Position numbers and translations under genes: made by a program | Notes under the pieces: generated by a model | Told to the model about the DNA's origin: nothing | Database searches by the model: none | What the model saw: the letters and a program-made list of their open reading frames with translations, nothing else | Assembly: GCF_947179165.1 (NCBI RefSeq) | Contig: NC_077245.1 | Span: 41,161,286-41,225,285 of the forward strand | Origin: Solanum dulcamara | Lineage: Eukaryota > Streptophyta > Magnoliopsida > Solanales > Solanaceae | Direction of reading: 5' to 3' | DNA: 64,000 bases | In this document: positions 23,004 through 34,899 of the stretch, one piece after another | How the letters are laid out: each line of letters begins with the position of its first letter | How positions within the stretch are numbered: position 1 is the first letter of the stretch

Positions 23004-23960
23004 TAATATCCCACCGGCCGTAAGGTCAAATGGAGTCTTTTTCTTTTGGAGGATTTCATCTCTATACTTCGTTAGAACAGGGTCCTGGTATTGACATCGC
23101 TTTACTTCCTCTATGACGGAGGATTCAGCAATTCCTCGAACAGAAACCCCGTCATCACCCGAATCAGCTAAGCGGACTCCAAGACTGGCAAGCTGGCAGA
23201 TCTCACGGATCATTTCCTTCTGTCCCGGTCGTACCTCTGCTAAGCTACCCATTGATTTACGGCTGAGCGCATCCGCCACCACATTCACTTTCCCAGGGTG
23301 GTATAAGATGTCGACATCATAATCTTTCAGCAATTCCAACCATCTTCTCTGCCGTAAGTTCAATTCCTTTTGTTTGAAGATATACTGGAGGCTTTTGTGA
23401 TCTGTATAAATATCCACATGCACACCATATAAATAGTGCCTCCATATTTTCAAGGCATGAATCACCGCTGCTAATTCCAAGTCATGAGTTGGATAATTCT
23501 TTTCATGTTTTCTGAGCTGCCGGGAGGCATAAGCTATAACTTTACCATGTTGCATCAACACACATCCAAGTCTAATACCGGAAGCATCACAATAAATAAC
23601 AAGGCCATTGGGTCCTTCTGGAAGGGTTAGAACAGGAGCTGTAGTCAATTTTTCTTTTAACAACTGAAAGCTCCGTTCACAAGCATCAGTCCACTGGAAC
23701 TTAGCCGCCTTTTGAGTCAGTCTTGTTAAAGTCGCCAAAATGGAAGCAAACCATTCTACGAACCTTCTGTAATATCCTGCTAATCCCAAAAAGCTACGTA
23801 CCTCCGTAGGAGTTGTAGGTCTTGGCCATGCCTTCACGGCCTCAATCTTCTGCGTATCTATGCGAATACCATCAATCCCAATAATATGCCCCAGAAAAGC
23901 CACTGAAGTTAACCAAAATTCACATTTAGAAAATTTAGCGTATAATTTCTGGTGTTGGAG
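23001..23960 (-). pseudogene. Element D RNase H and RT connection
   Basis: RNase H degrades the RNA of the RNA-DNA hybrid during reverse transcription. The frame shows the RT thumb region ([18 protein letters not shown], then [17 protein letters not shown]) and RNase H proper: YCDAS (first Asp), the Glu in HDLELAAV and the Asp in YTDHKSL are retained. It ends with [13 protein letters not shown] and a linker. Upstream it is separated from the RT palm by a frameshift near 23,955-23,970. The terminator is the TGA at 23,001-23,003. Confidence 0.92.
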
Positions 23961-24405
23961 TATTCCAGTACTGCCCGCAAATGATCTGCATGTTCCTTTT
24001 CTGATCGTGAATAGATCAAAATATCATTAATAAATACAATCACGAACAAATCAAGAAATGGTTTGAACACTCGGTTCATCAAGTCCATAAACACCGCTGG
24101 AGCATTTGTCAACCCAAAAGACATCACTCTGAACTCATAATGTCCGTATCGGGTTCTGAATGCGGTCTTTGGGATATTTGCTTCTCTTACCCGTACCTGA
24201 TGGTAGCCTGACCGCAGGTCTATCTTCGAAAAGAATTTAGCACCCTGCAACTGGTCAAACAAATCATCAATCCTGGGGAGGGGATATCTATTCTTAATTG
24301 TTACCTTGTTCAGCTGCCTATAGTCAATGCACATTCGCAGCGATCCATCTTTCTTTTTAACAAATAATTCTGGCGCTCCCCATGGTGATGACTGGGCCTA
24401 ATGAA
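23909..24405 (-). pseudogene. Element D reverse transcriptase palm domain, active-site Asp replaced
   Basis: RT copies the element RNA into DNA. Visible: [31 protein letters not shown] (contains a catalytic Asp), [27 protein letters not shown], and the active-site loop [13 protein letters not shown]. Family members have DD in that loop (element I has FIDDIL); here the first Asp is Asn (codon AAT), which should abolish polymerisation. Element A has the same Asn. The domain is also split from the N-terminal RT segment by a frameshift near 24,397-24,405. Confidence 0.92.
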
Positions 24406-25452
24406 GCCTTTTTCCAGCAAGTCCTTCAGTTGCTCCTTTAGCTCCTTTAATTCTGCGGGTGCCATTCGATATGGGGGAATAGAAATAGGTTGAGTATCTG
24501 GTGGCATGTCTATCGTGAACTCTATCTCCCGTTCGGGAGGAAGACCTGGAAGTTCATCTGGAAACACATCCGGATATTCATTAACCATGGGTACCGACTG
24601 AAGAGTTGGCACCTCTGCTTCCAGATCATGCACGCGAACTAAATGATAAATACACCCCTTCCTGATCATTTTCCTTGCCTTAAGGTATGAAATAAACTTA
24701 CCCTTCGGCGACGCCGTGTTTCCTGTCCACTCAACAATTGATTCACCCAAAAACTGGAACCAAACTACTTTATTTCTACAGTCTACATTGGCACGACATG
24801 AAGCTAACCAATCCATACCCATAATAACATCAAATTCTACCATATCCAATTCTATCAAATCAGCAAAGGTACGATGACTATATACATTAACCGGGCAATT
24901 TCTATATACTTGTTTCACCACAAGAGAGTCTCCTACTGGTGTAGCCACCTCAAATGCTTCTATTAATTCAGGCTTAATCCCAATTCTATTAGCAACAAAA
25001 GGAGATATATATGATAAAGTAGAGCCGGGATCCATCAACGCATATACGTCCCGAGCAAAGATTGATAATGTACCTGTGACTACGTTTGGCGATGCTTCCT
25101 GATCTTGTCTACTAGCCAAAGCATATATACGATTAGAAGGGCCGCCAGAACTAGAAACTCCACCACGACCTCTACCACGGCCTGCCGGTATCTGCATACC
25201 CCGCCCCATCGGGCGCATAGACACAGAAGAAGAAGAACCCGCAACCGACCCAGTTGGCTGAGTTATACCACCTGGAGTACTTTTAAACGGACATTCCCTC
25301 GCAATATGGCCTTGGCGGCCACAAGAAAAACAGGCACCTATACTTCGGCGACATTCTCCAAAATGAAGTCTATTACAACGGGGACACTGTGGTACTAGTG
25401 GTCTTGACTGTCGAGAACTCTGGTCCATCTGTATACCTGATGCTCTGGAGCT
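24310..25452 (-). pseudogene. Element D nucleocapsid, protease and RT N-terminus
   Basis: In order from the right: a CCHC zinc knuckle, CFSCGRQGHIARECP (residues about 33-47 of the frame starting at 25,428), preceded by another Cys/His cluster (CPRCNRLHFGEC); a Gly/Arg-rich linker (MQIPAGRGRGRGG); an aspartic protease with active site ALMDPGSTLSYISP and downstream VIMGMDWL; then the RT entry motif YPDVFPDELPGLPP and PPYRMAPAELKEL. The frame is continuous with gag apart from a TAA at 25,453-25,455, and is lost by frameshift near 24,400. Confidence 0.92.
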
Positions 25453-26502
25453 TTAACTAGGCCCTAAATATCTGGTGCTCTCAACTCTTCCACCTGGAAA
25501 CTGTGGAGGTACACTCCGAGCTGGCTGGGAGGGATACCTACTAGATTGCTGGAATCGCCCGCTGCGAAATTCTCTTGGATAACCAGCTGACCTAGCCCTT
25601 TTAGGCTGACTTCTATCAAACCATCTGTCAGGCTGACGCCTCCTATGTTGCTCTTCTACCCCTTGGGCATATGCTTGTACCCGGGCAATGTCCACGCCTG
25701 GCTGAGAAGCCATGGCCATACAGCTATCAACCAAATAAAGGTCTAAGCCCATGATGTACCGATGCACCCTATCTGCCATATCTGCCACAATTGTGGGGGC
25801 ATACCTCGCCAATGAGTCAAACTCGAGGCTATAGTCGCGAATACTTCTGCCATTCTGCTTTAACTGCAAAAATTTATCAACCCTAGCTCGTTTTATTTCT
25901 GGCGGCAGGAAGTGGCTAAGAAGGGCTTCTGCAAATTCATCCCATTCAGCTGGAGGAGAACCCTCTCCCCTCGATAACTCCCAAGACTCGTGCCAGTTAG
26001 CATCCACATCACGCAGCCGATAGGAGGCTAATTCCACCGACTCAGTCTCCGAGGCCCTAATGATTCGCAGTGTATGCTGCATCTGTCTAATGAACTCATG
26101 TGGGTCCTCTGCAGGTCTCGATCCATGAAATTCTGGGGGATTGCAGGCTAGGAAGTCACGAACCCTCAAGCTATCTTGTCTATTTGCATTATCTGGGCCA
26201 TGCCTCCGAGCCTGTCCTACCATCAGTCCAGTCAGCAACTGTATTGCATCTCTCATAGCTCTGTCTTCCACCCCATGTTGTGGGACTGGAGGCTCCTGTA
26301 CTAGAGGTTCGGGATCTGCAGCTGCTGCTGCCCTAAATTCCTCTGGGGGTGGCGACGTAGTAGAACTTGCCGACTGAAGTACAATCCTCGGCATAGACTG
26401 GGCACGGGCCCTGGTAATTCTTGGGGTCTGACTAGTTTCCCCAGCTGTTGACTTGCCCTTCTGGGCAGTGGTTGCTTTCCGTGGAGGCATCACTACAAAC
26501 AT
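25453..26502 (-). pseudogene. Element D gag, capsid part
   Basis: 349 codons. The start is probably the internal Met at 26,490 (MPPRKATTAQKGK), the usual gag N-terminus of this lineage, rather than the Met at 26,502. It contains the capsid domain: FLACNPPEFHGS, then WHESWELSRGEG, EWDEFAEALLSHFLPPE (the W-F-F-P signature) and FDSLARYAP. Gag forms the virus-like particle. The in-frame TAA at 25,453-25,455 separates it from the zinc knuckle with no change of frame, so gag-pol was most likely one long ORF interrupted by a point mutation. Confidence 0.93.
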
Positions 26503-26676
26503 AAAGGTAGATTAGTGAAGGATCATCCTAAAACATAACTCTATTGCACGATCTATGATAAGAAAGAAAGTAACATCCTAAATGTCCTATAGCCTCCTGT
26601 TTATAGATGTGGTGCACAACACACCGATAAACAAGCCTTTACTAGACATGGTCTGTGGACATTCCAAGGAAGAACT
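26503..26676 (-). other. Leader of element D
   Basis: About 175 bp between gag and the PBS; contains ATCCTAAATGTCCTATAGCC, shared with A and, reversed in orientation, with B and F. Confidence 0.75.
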
Positions 26677-26688
26677 GCTCTGATACCA
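26677..26688 (-). promoter_or_regulatory. Primer-binding site of element D
   Basis: Minus strand TGGTATCAGAGC, a perfect complement to the 3' end of plant initiator tRNA-Met, four bases from the LTR end at 26,693. Confidence 0.95.
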
Positions 26689-26692
26689 CTTC

Positions 26693-29600
26693 TGTCACGA
26701 CCCAACCCCGTAGGCCGTGACGGGTGCCTGAACCGGACACACACGCGTACCCCTGCCTCCTATACATAACCTGTCTCCTGTTTATACCCAAAATGCATCA
26801 ATATGTACGAAAACATACAAGCCAACAAGGCTGTAGTACTATATATATAGGGTCGTTCCATAACACACATATACGCAAGCCGACAAGGCTGCCACAATAC
26901 AGGGAACACCCTAAATCACAGGTTATATCAGTACAACTGTACATACATATATATAACTCAGATCCCACTCATATACAACCTATATACAACCTATATAGGG
27001 CTCATACACCACTCATATACAGGCACAACCCACATACGTATCCACAGACCTCTAAGAGTAAGAAAACAGTAATATAAGGCGGGACAGGACCCCCACCGTA
27101 CCCATAACCAAACGAATATATACACCACGTTTAGTACCAAAATCAGGCTCCAGCATAATGGAGCACTTTTGGACTGCTGGGTGGGACTCCTATGCTGACA
27201 GATCCCTAAACTGTGTACCTGTACCTGCGGGCATGAACGCAGCCCCCCAGAGAAAGGGGTCAGTACGACATATGTACTGAGTATGTAAAACATAATATAG
27301 CACAATTGAACACATATCTGAAACAGCGAAGCAGGGGATAACATATCATATGAAAACTTATACCTGTACCATGTGAAGTATCAAAGTATGCATGTTCAAA
27401 TTATATCGTATAGCCGGCCCTATCAGGGGTCCGGTGGATACCTCTGTAATATCATCACAGCCCAATGCCATCACCACCTTATTACCACACATCATCATAT
27501 ATATATATATACACGTATCCCGGCCTTCTAGTGAGGGACTCGAGGAATAATGCAGTGAGTTGCGCACGAGAACATATCCTGGCCCGGGACTCAGGGAAAG
27601 ATGGGTCACAGTATACACGAGTAGATTAATGAGCAACTATATGCAATTTAAATCATTATCGAAGACTCAACCGTAGAAGAAAATTAAGCTATTGTCTAAG
27701 AATCAGGATTGTAATGTAATCACCTTAAATACCCCTTTAAATGCCATTAGGGGCTATTCTAGTTAGTGTTTTGGGGTCCTTAGACACGTACTAAGATAAT
27801 GCTAACTGCTTAAGGACTCCAGAATACATGTTTTTATATAGTTCTTACAACTAGGAGCCCGTATTTCATTAAATCCATAGTATAGGTAAGGCTCAAGGAA
27901 AGTAGCTTAACTGTTATAAAAGTTCATTACCCAGAAGTGAATAAAAGACACTTAGAAATGGAATTACTTCAGAGATCACATCATTGTTTACTTACCTCTA
28001 CGACATGCCAAAAGAAGAGAAAGAATAGGCTTTACCTACCTCTTATGGATTTCCCGTAATCGTGTCCACCTCGTTGTCCTCGAAACCTATTTAACATGGA
28101 AGTAAGGCAAGTATTAACAACCTTAGACTTTTCAGCAACTTAGACTACCTACGAGTATTCATCGAGCTCGTCCCCTCGCTCGCACCCTCGACTAGTTCCT
28201 TAACCAGTTAAGAAGTTAACGAAAATCGGACAGCACCTCCCCTATAACGTGCCCTATCCGAATACACAACCATGTCCTTAGAACCTGAAGCTAACCAAAA
28301 ATACAACCAGCAGCCCAAAAATATACATATTACGACAACATTACACAATATAAACCCTTAACAATTCATTCAAAACTAAGATACCAAAACTAGAGTTTTT
28401 AATCTTTCTTTCGCGAATTCTTTAATTGCAAAGCGGAGGGTCGTGTGGCTGAAACCAGAAACCACCCATGCCCTTAGCAACACACATTTCAGCACCCTAA
28501 CAACTCATCACACGACCAGCAGTCACATACCACAAGCACAAGGCATTATTCGATTACAATTAACTATAGCGATTCCAATTTCGCTTATTTCGAACGTCGA
28601 ACTTGTGAAGCCTTTTCCCCAACTTCCAGCAGATACTAAGGTGTATAACACACTATAATTTAACATCATAAACTTCAAATTAGAGGGGAAGAACTTACCT
28701 TTCCCGAAATTGGTTAAAACGAGCTGAAATTGTGCCTCGGAACTTCTTCAATGTGCTGAAATTGAGCGGGCTGCTTGTGGTACTTCCTCGCTGCCCCGAA
28801 TTGAATTTTTAGGTTATAAAACACTAATATACAACTTAGGTACACGTCAAATAATTAATTCACGGAACGAAACCCGGAAGCTTACCCAACAAGGGTCAAA
28901 TCCGTAACCTTCTCCCTTGCCCCTTTTCACGTTTTCTCTTGTTTTTTCCTTCCAAATTTCAGTTGCAACGCTGGAGTTTCAGTTCCATCAACGTCTTAAA
29001 ACACATATATACGTATCCACGTACTTAATATACACCGTATATAATTAATTCACGGAAGAAAGTTGAGAAACTCACCTTTAATCTTCAAGAACTAAGGTTG
29101 CTTCTCTTTTCTCTCTTCTCACGTAATTTTCTAAGTGCAGCTGCTGTTTTTGGGATAAGTTAATAGCTGAAACATTACATATTAATATATATATATAAGG
29201 TGACACGTGTCAGCCCCTAAGGGTGACACGTGTCAGGCCATTATTGGGCCACTTCAACTATGCGACCAATGGGGTGCTGCCACGTGGCAGCGGGGTCCAC
29301 CTCCCCCAAGCAGGTGGGTCACCTACTTGACCCCAAGTAGGTGGATCACCTGCTTGCTTAGGGCTGCCACGTGTCACCCTCCTATTGGCTGCCCCACGAA
29401 ATTATTTTTTTTCCCTCGTGGGTTCGTAATCTCGTCTTAGTTTAAGAGCCTATGTCATTCATGCTATGGAAGCTTGGTGTGTACTCAAATAGCTTTAGGT
29501 AAGTAAAACTTCTAAGTTAGAGGCGTACGTAAGCAAATCAAGTCCTACGACTCATTGCTTGGCTTCCAACTTCCTCCGACTTCTCTTGACCTTATCTCCA

Positions 29601-29732
29601 ATCTTCCCTACTATGGGGTGTCACATTCTCCCTTCTTAGAATTATTAAATAGTGTCGTAACTTAGGTGGCTCACATGATAGCTTCTAAGTAGCTTTAGGA
29701 ACCTTTCGAGTTCAAGAATGTGGGGTGTAACA
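26693..29732 (-). mobile_element. 5' LTR of element D
   Basis: 3,040 bp, TGTCACGACCC to GGGGTGTAACA. Nearly identical to the left LTR. Carries the same promoter-like G-box/TATA cluster. Confidence 0.93.
29181..29373 (-). promoter_or_regulatory. Putative promoter in 5' LTR of D (G-boxes and TATA)
   Basis: CACGTG at 29,204-29,209, 29,227-29,232, 29,281-29,286 and 29,368-29,373; TATA run at about 29,181-29,197. As the 5' LTR, this copy would drive the element's genomic RNA. It is intact in all four boxes. Function inferred from motif and position only. Confidence 0.55.
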
Positions 29733-29737
29733 AACAT
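29733..29737. repeat. Target-site duplication AACAT, right copy (element D)
   Basis: Identical to 18,491-18,495. Confidence 0.92.
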
Positions 29738-30869
29738 TTATCTTAATGGCCAATGCATCAAAAAGTCTCATAAGAACTCATAACTTTACTTTAACTGGTA
29801 TGGTATAAGATATTTAACTAACATATAAGATCATGCAAGCTAATACATGGAATTTGATGACTCTTACATCGAGATGGGAAAGGCTATCTTGCCAGGGCAT
29901 ACTCCATTAATAATTATTTTAACTTTGCTATGCGTATCCACTAGTTTTGTCATATTGGCATCTTTGAACCTACGCGGGCAAGGGACTAAAGGTTTCTACT
30001 AGGATTTCCTTGGGTAGCTACTATGGCATACCGAACCAAATCCCACCTTAAAGTACTCCCAGTTCTTAGTCATTATCCTGATAGAACTTTCATGAAAACA
30101 TAGTCAATTACATCATAAGGAAAGATAATAATGATATGAATCCATCTTTATAAGGATAACATAAGAGTAGCTCATTTGTCATCATTATACTAAAATCATA
30201 GGAATAGCTCATCTATCATACGATTCATGTAATGTTGGTGTAGACTTTTCATCATTACGAATCCTTTTTCATACAACATATTTAGGGTATTAAGTTACCC
30301 TATCATTAGCTTTCTTGAAACATCATAGAACATCATTCATAGCTTCTTTGCATAAAATATCTGTAAAACTTATTCGTAAAGCTTTCATTAAATGTAACTT
30401 GAACATCATGATCATAGCTCATAAATAATAATTAAAACTAGCATATGGCATGGGTCATTGAAATTCATTTTAAAATCATGCAATATGATGTGAATTATGC
30501 ATAATTAGGCTAATAGCTTTGAAATATATCATAATTAAGGAGACCTAATATAAATCATAAAATTAGGGCTTTTTGAATAAGAAATCATAAAAGAATTTGG
30601 AGAGAAACCTTGGAATTTCATGGGTAAAAAGTACCCATGGATGAAGTCCCACATACTTTGATGAAGATCAACCTAAAAGTTTTGAACAAAAGCTTGGAAA
30701 CCTAGAAACCTAACTTGAAGAAGAAGAAGAATCTTTTGGGAGAGAAACCTTGGAACCTTAGAGTGATTTTGAGGAAATAAGAGGGAATGGTTATAATTTA
30801 ATGGACCTAAGTGGTTATAGGTTTTACATCATACCCCAAAAAAGTCTAGATATATAGCTAAAATAGTAA
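29738..30869 (-). mobile_element. Second-family LTR, remainder after element D
   Basis: Continues the LTR begun at 17,948. Blocks resemble 53,820-54,900 (for example AAGATCATGCAAGCTAATACATGG here, and CCATGGATGAAGTCCCACATACTTTG-like text at 30,637). It stops at about 30,869, well before the expected GTTACA end, where an LTR of another family begins. Its 3' end was deleted. No coding sequence. Confidence 0.65.
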
Positions 30870-32057
30870 GAAACATGTCTCTTATGGAGTCACACTATCA
30901 ACGGATAACATCATACATAAGCCGACAAGGCTATCATAACATATGGAAACGTCCCAAACATACACATACGCAAGACGACAGGGCCTCCACTACATATAAA
31001 ATCCTAAAACATATATATATACAAGCCAACAAGGCTTCCACTACGAATGGGGATGTCTCAAAATATAAGTCATGCTACCAACGTTTTCTTGCTTCAAAGG
31101 AAATTTGTTACTGCTCAACAATGGAGTTCCTACATTGATGCCCCCTTCCTCTGAAGATAACCCTCTTCCTTTTTCATTTAGGGTTGATGGAGGATACCAT
31201 GTCCATGAGCTTGGAGCTACAGCCATGGCCATGGCCGAGAGTCTCTCTCATCTCTCTAATTCCATAAATTGTAGAAGTTGAATTATGAAACATGAATCAT
31301 CCGTTTAACATATATATGTTGTCCATGTGGTTGGCATATTTCCAACCCCTTACATGTGTCCACTATCATCCATGAGCTAATCATATTCAGCCATATGTTG
31401 TGGGGCCCACTTAATGGTGTACTTAACTTAATTAATCATAATTAATCACTAATCCCCACTTAATAATTTAATCATGGTAAATTAATCCCAAATTTCCATT
31501 AATATTTCTATACTAATTAAAATTTATAAGCAATTCGTGTATTAATTAAAATCGAGTCGTATCCCAGAATAATCTTGTCCATTACTTTAAAAAGTAGGTG
31601 CATCACCTCCTTAATTCCTGCCACAAGTTTATAAGTAGTTGCATCACCTACTTGCCCTTTTCATTTAAAATGCAGTCCACATATTCTAAGTAGGTGCATC
31701 ACCTACTTGTTCTTTTTAGTAGGTTAGCAATTAGTCTTACCTTAAGAATCTGTGTGATCCTTACTACTTAAGCTAGACGTGTAATCAAGTAGCTTAATTA
31801 TGTAAGACATCTAAACCAGTAGCTTAAGCAAGTAGGTCGATTACTGTAACAAATTATTTAGCCTCAAACACTTTTTAAATCCTTCCTAAACCTATTTTAA
31901 ACCATCACTACTAACATAGAACTAGTCTATGCAAAATATGGGGCGTACATCCTCCCTTCTTTAGGATCATTCGATAACGTCATGGATAACATGGATCACA
32001 TAGAACCTTTAAAGGAGCTTAAAAATGTTCTAATGTACAAAAGTACGGGATATAACA
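30870..32057 (-). mobile_element. 3' LTR of element E, truncated and internally rearranged
   Basis: Contains the big-LTR blocks ATAAGCCGACAAGGCTATCA (30,917) and AAGTAGGTGCATCACCTACTT (about 31,690), and ends ACAAAAGTACGGGATATAACA at 32,057, followed by a polypurine tract. It is only about 1.2 kb long: the beginning is missing and the middle is shortened around 31,075-31,285, where a gene-like open frame sits. Confidence 0.7.
31072..31281 (+). pseudogene. Short open frame of unknown origin inside the E LTR
   Basis: 69 codons, including GVPTLMPPSSEDNPLPFSF and VDGGYHVHELGATAMAMAES. Composition looks more like plant exon sequence than its surroundings, so it might be a captured host-gene fragment. 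Against this, the part from about 31,200 resembles 12,945-12,985 of LTR A (CATGGCCGTGAGTTGCCATG), so it may be native LTR sequence. I do not recognise the protein. Confidence 0.25.
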
Positions 32058-32073
32058 TCTTTTCCCCCTTTAG
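32058..32073 (-). promoter_or_regulatory. Polypurine tract of element E
   Basis: Plus-strand TCTTTTCCCCCTTTAG directly after the LTR end; it identifies 30,870-32,057 as a 3' LTR. Confidence 0.75.
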
Positions 32074-33252
32074 AATATTCGTTCTCGAATATTAACTAGC
32101 CTCATAACGTCTTACAAGGATTCCGGGAAGTCTCTGTAATAGTTTTCACATATAGTTTTCTTATTAATCAATATAACCAATTTTGGGGGTTTAGAATACC
32201 TTTGGGTATAAGGTAAAAGTGAGTATACTTGTTCTTCATCTCTTCTTTAGCTTCCTAGGTCATCTCTTCTCTATTCTTGTTTTGCCATAATACTTTGACG
32301 GAAGCTACGTCCTTGGTACGTAACCTTCTGACTTAGTGATCAAGTATAACTATAGGGTTTTCCTTGCAAGACAGCTCCTCCATCACTTAGATATCATCCA
32401 CGAGTAATACTTTAAAGGGATCACCAATATATTTGTGAAGCATCGACACATGAAAGACTGGGTGCACTGCTTCCAAATCAGATGGTAAGTCCAACTCATA
32501 GGCAACCTTGCCTACCTTATGAAAGATCTAATAAGGGCCAATGTATCTCGTGCTAAGCTTCCCTCTCTTGCCAAATCTCATTACCCCCTTCATGGGTGAC
32601 ACCTTCAAGAACACCTAATCATCAACCTGAAACTCTAAGGGTCAACATTGATTATCTGCATATGATTTCTGTCGACTCTGGGCTACTAATAATCTCTCCT
32701 AAATAAGCTTCACTTTATCCACAGCTTGCTGAATCATGTCTGGGACTATTAGTTTAGTATCACCAATATCAAATCAACCAATAGGTGACCTACACTTCCT
32801 GCCATACAAAGCCTCATACGGTGCTATATGGATACTAGAATGGTAGCTATTATTATAAGAAAACTCAATAAGTGGGAAATGATTATCCTAGCTACCTCTG
32901 CATCCAATAATATAGGCCTACAAAATATCTTCTAGCATCTGAATAGTACACTCAGCCTGTTCGTTAATCTGAGGGTGAATTATAGTGCTGAGACTCGCCT
33001 GTGTCTCCAATCCCTTCTGGAATGATCTCTAAAAGTTAGCAATAAACTGAGCTCCTCCGTCCGACATAATAGATTTTGGGAACTTCATGAAGTTTCACTA
33101 TCTCCATAATATATAACTTCGCATAGTTTTCAGCTGAATAGGTAGTCCTGACTAGAAGAAAATAGGTTGATTTTGTCAGCCTATCCATAATAACCCATTT
33201 AGAGTCATACTTCTGTGAAGTGCGAGGTAAGCCTATAATGAAGTCCATATTT
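32074..33252 (-). pseudogene. Element E integrase relic
   Basis: Minus-strand sequence parallels D from the 3' untranslated part through the chromodomain-like tail, the integrase C-terminus and into the core: RTSQKYDSKWVIMDRLTKST and [22 protein letters not shown] are read at 33,060-33,230. Many stops and indels. Homology to the pol of D stops abruptly at about 33,252, after the codons for the first catalytic Asp (MDFI), and changes to the non-coding module. Confidence 0.85.
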
Positions 33253-34899
33253 TGGGATCTTCAGCCTCATATATTACTTTTCGACTTCTTAGAAGATTTT
33301 ATCAAGTATTCTACCTTTTGTCTTTTGATCTAAATCCTTCGAATTGTCTATCGAGTAGTGATGAAGTTCCCCCATATAATAACTCTACATAGTTGTTCTG
33401 TGCTTTAACTATCTTTAATTGGTATCATTCCGAAAGAATTTTGATTCCACATATAAGTTTATTGTCATCTAGTAACCAACTTGTTCTGATCATCTTGCTT
33501 AAATCATTTCACAATCTTTCTTAATCTAACTTGTAATACTTTAGGCATATTATCTCGTGTCATTTCTTTATTTTTAATTCAAACCCTTCTATTACCTCTT
33601 TACTCAGATTTTGCTTTTAGTTTTTCTGTCACCCATTATGTTGCAGTCTTTACAAGAATATGCGAAGATACTCAAATTAGCCAAAGAAATACCTTACATC
33701 ATTTCACTAATCTTTATGCTTTACCTTGCATCCTCCTCTCATATCTTACAATCAGTATTGGAATAAATCTTTGGCTCAATCATGGCCGTGTCCTATTTTT
33801 TCTCTGTACTAATTCTATTTTGGTAATTTAGCTTAAACCATCTTTATATCTTTCATTAATGTACCTAAAATGTCACAACTACATTGTTATTACTGAATCC
33901 TTACTCTTCTCATCAAGTATTCACTTGGTCTCATTCTTAACATACAAACATTTGTAGGTTCCATAACCTTTCTGACTTCTATTTATTTATCGCTGGCTTC
34001 CAGATCTTACTAACCTGTTTCAGCAAGGAATCTCACTTGAAGTTTAAGCATCCATGTGAAATATATTGTAGTGTCGATCGTCTCCATCTTATACTTGCAT
34101 TTATTGCACCCGCTTCCCCCCTTAAGGGTGTACTTATACCATTATCCATTTATACTTTGCTCTATGTCCCTATTTCTAATCTCAAATTCATCCAATCTCT
34201 TTTTCCAATCCACTGGGTACTGTACCATATCCATATCTTTCTTTATAATTTATAACTTGATTATCCACGTACAAAACCTTGACTAAATCACGAAGCGGCG
34301 AGAACCTTTCCATATATAGTGCAAAATTTCATCTGATAATTTATACTCGAATAATGCGACCAATGTAATCGCTTATCCAAGGCCATATTCCACTCATTCT
34401 AATCAATAGTTAATTAGTACTTGTATTCCTTCCAATCTCAATTAGGCAACACTTATATTCCGACGATAAGTGTCCAAAGTTCTCTTGAAATAGTATCTTT
34501 ATCCCAACCTATATCATCTATTTCTTTTGATGAATTTATATTGCCCCATTTGTTCCTCAAGCCTACAGTCTTTGTCCCTTAAAGATTCCTCTATTTTCAA
34601 GGTGAAGTTGTGTGCTCGTAGTACCCTTTTTATGCCTTATGCCATTTAACCCTTATTGTGTAACCAACACAGCCTTCTAACTTACTCAATAACATACCAA
34701 GTTTGCCTTAATAATGGTCTTACCTTATCACCATATCGTCATACTACACCTTTAAGTTCATAACTATATATTCCCCTTTCGTCCCATACTCATACTCAAT
34801 AAATTACATCTATCTTGGGTACTTCCATTAGAATTCCCTTGTCATTTCTCCCGTCTATGTCTATCTTTTCATTCTACAGATGAGGAATCTTATGCTACC
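33253..34899 (-). other. Non-coding internal module of element E
   Basis: About 1.65 kb of AT-rich sequence where the rest of integrase, RT, protease and gag should lie. Around 34,600-34,800 its reverse complement matches element F near 42,290-42,400 (GATAAGGTAGACC-type and GAGGCAAACTTGATATGTTG-type blocks). Small open frames at 34,037-34,286 look like chance. No PBS is visible before the next LTR at 34,900, so the module is truncated there. Confidence 0.6.

Larger units (their letters stand above)
18496..29732 (-). mobile_element. Element D: complete Ty3/gypsy chromovirus (Tekay/Del type)
   Basis: The one structurally complete element, about 11.2 kb, on the minus strand. 5' LTR 26,693-29,732, PBS 26,677-26,688, gag from 26,490/26,502, protease, RT, RNase H, integrase and chromodomain-like end at 21,667, polypurine tract 21,535-21,548, 3' LTR 18,496-21,534. 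A perfect 5-bp duplication, AACAT, flanks it. By eye the LTRs differ at roughly 55 positions (about 1.8%), so insertion was recent. Long LTRs, initiator tRNA-Met PBS and chromodomain fit the Tekay/Del lineage. The coding region is nevertheless interrupted several times, so this copy is not autonomous. Confidence 0.93.

Noticed and set aside
34037..34286. Hydrophobic small proteins of 72 and 76 codons
   Set aside because: Two overlapping frames in AT-rich non-coding module sequence; hydrophobicity follows from T-rich codons.
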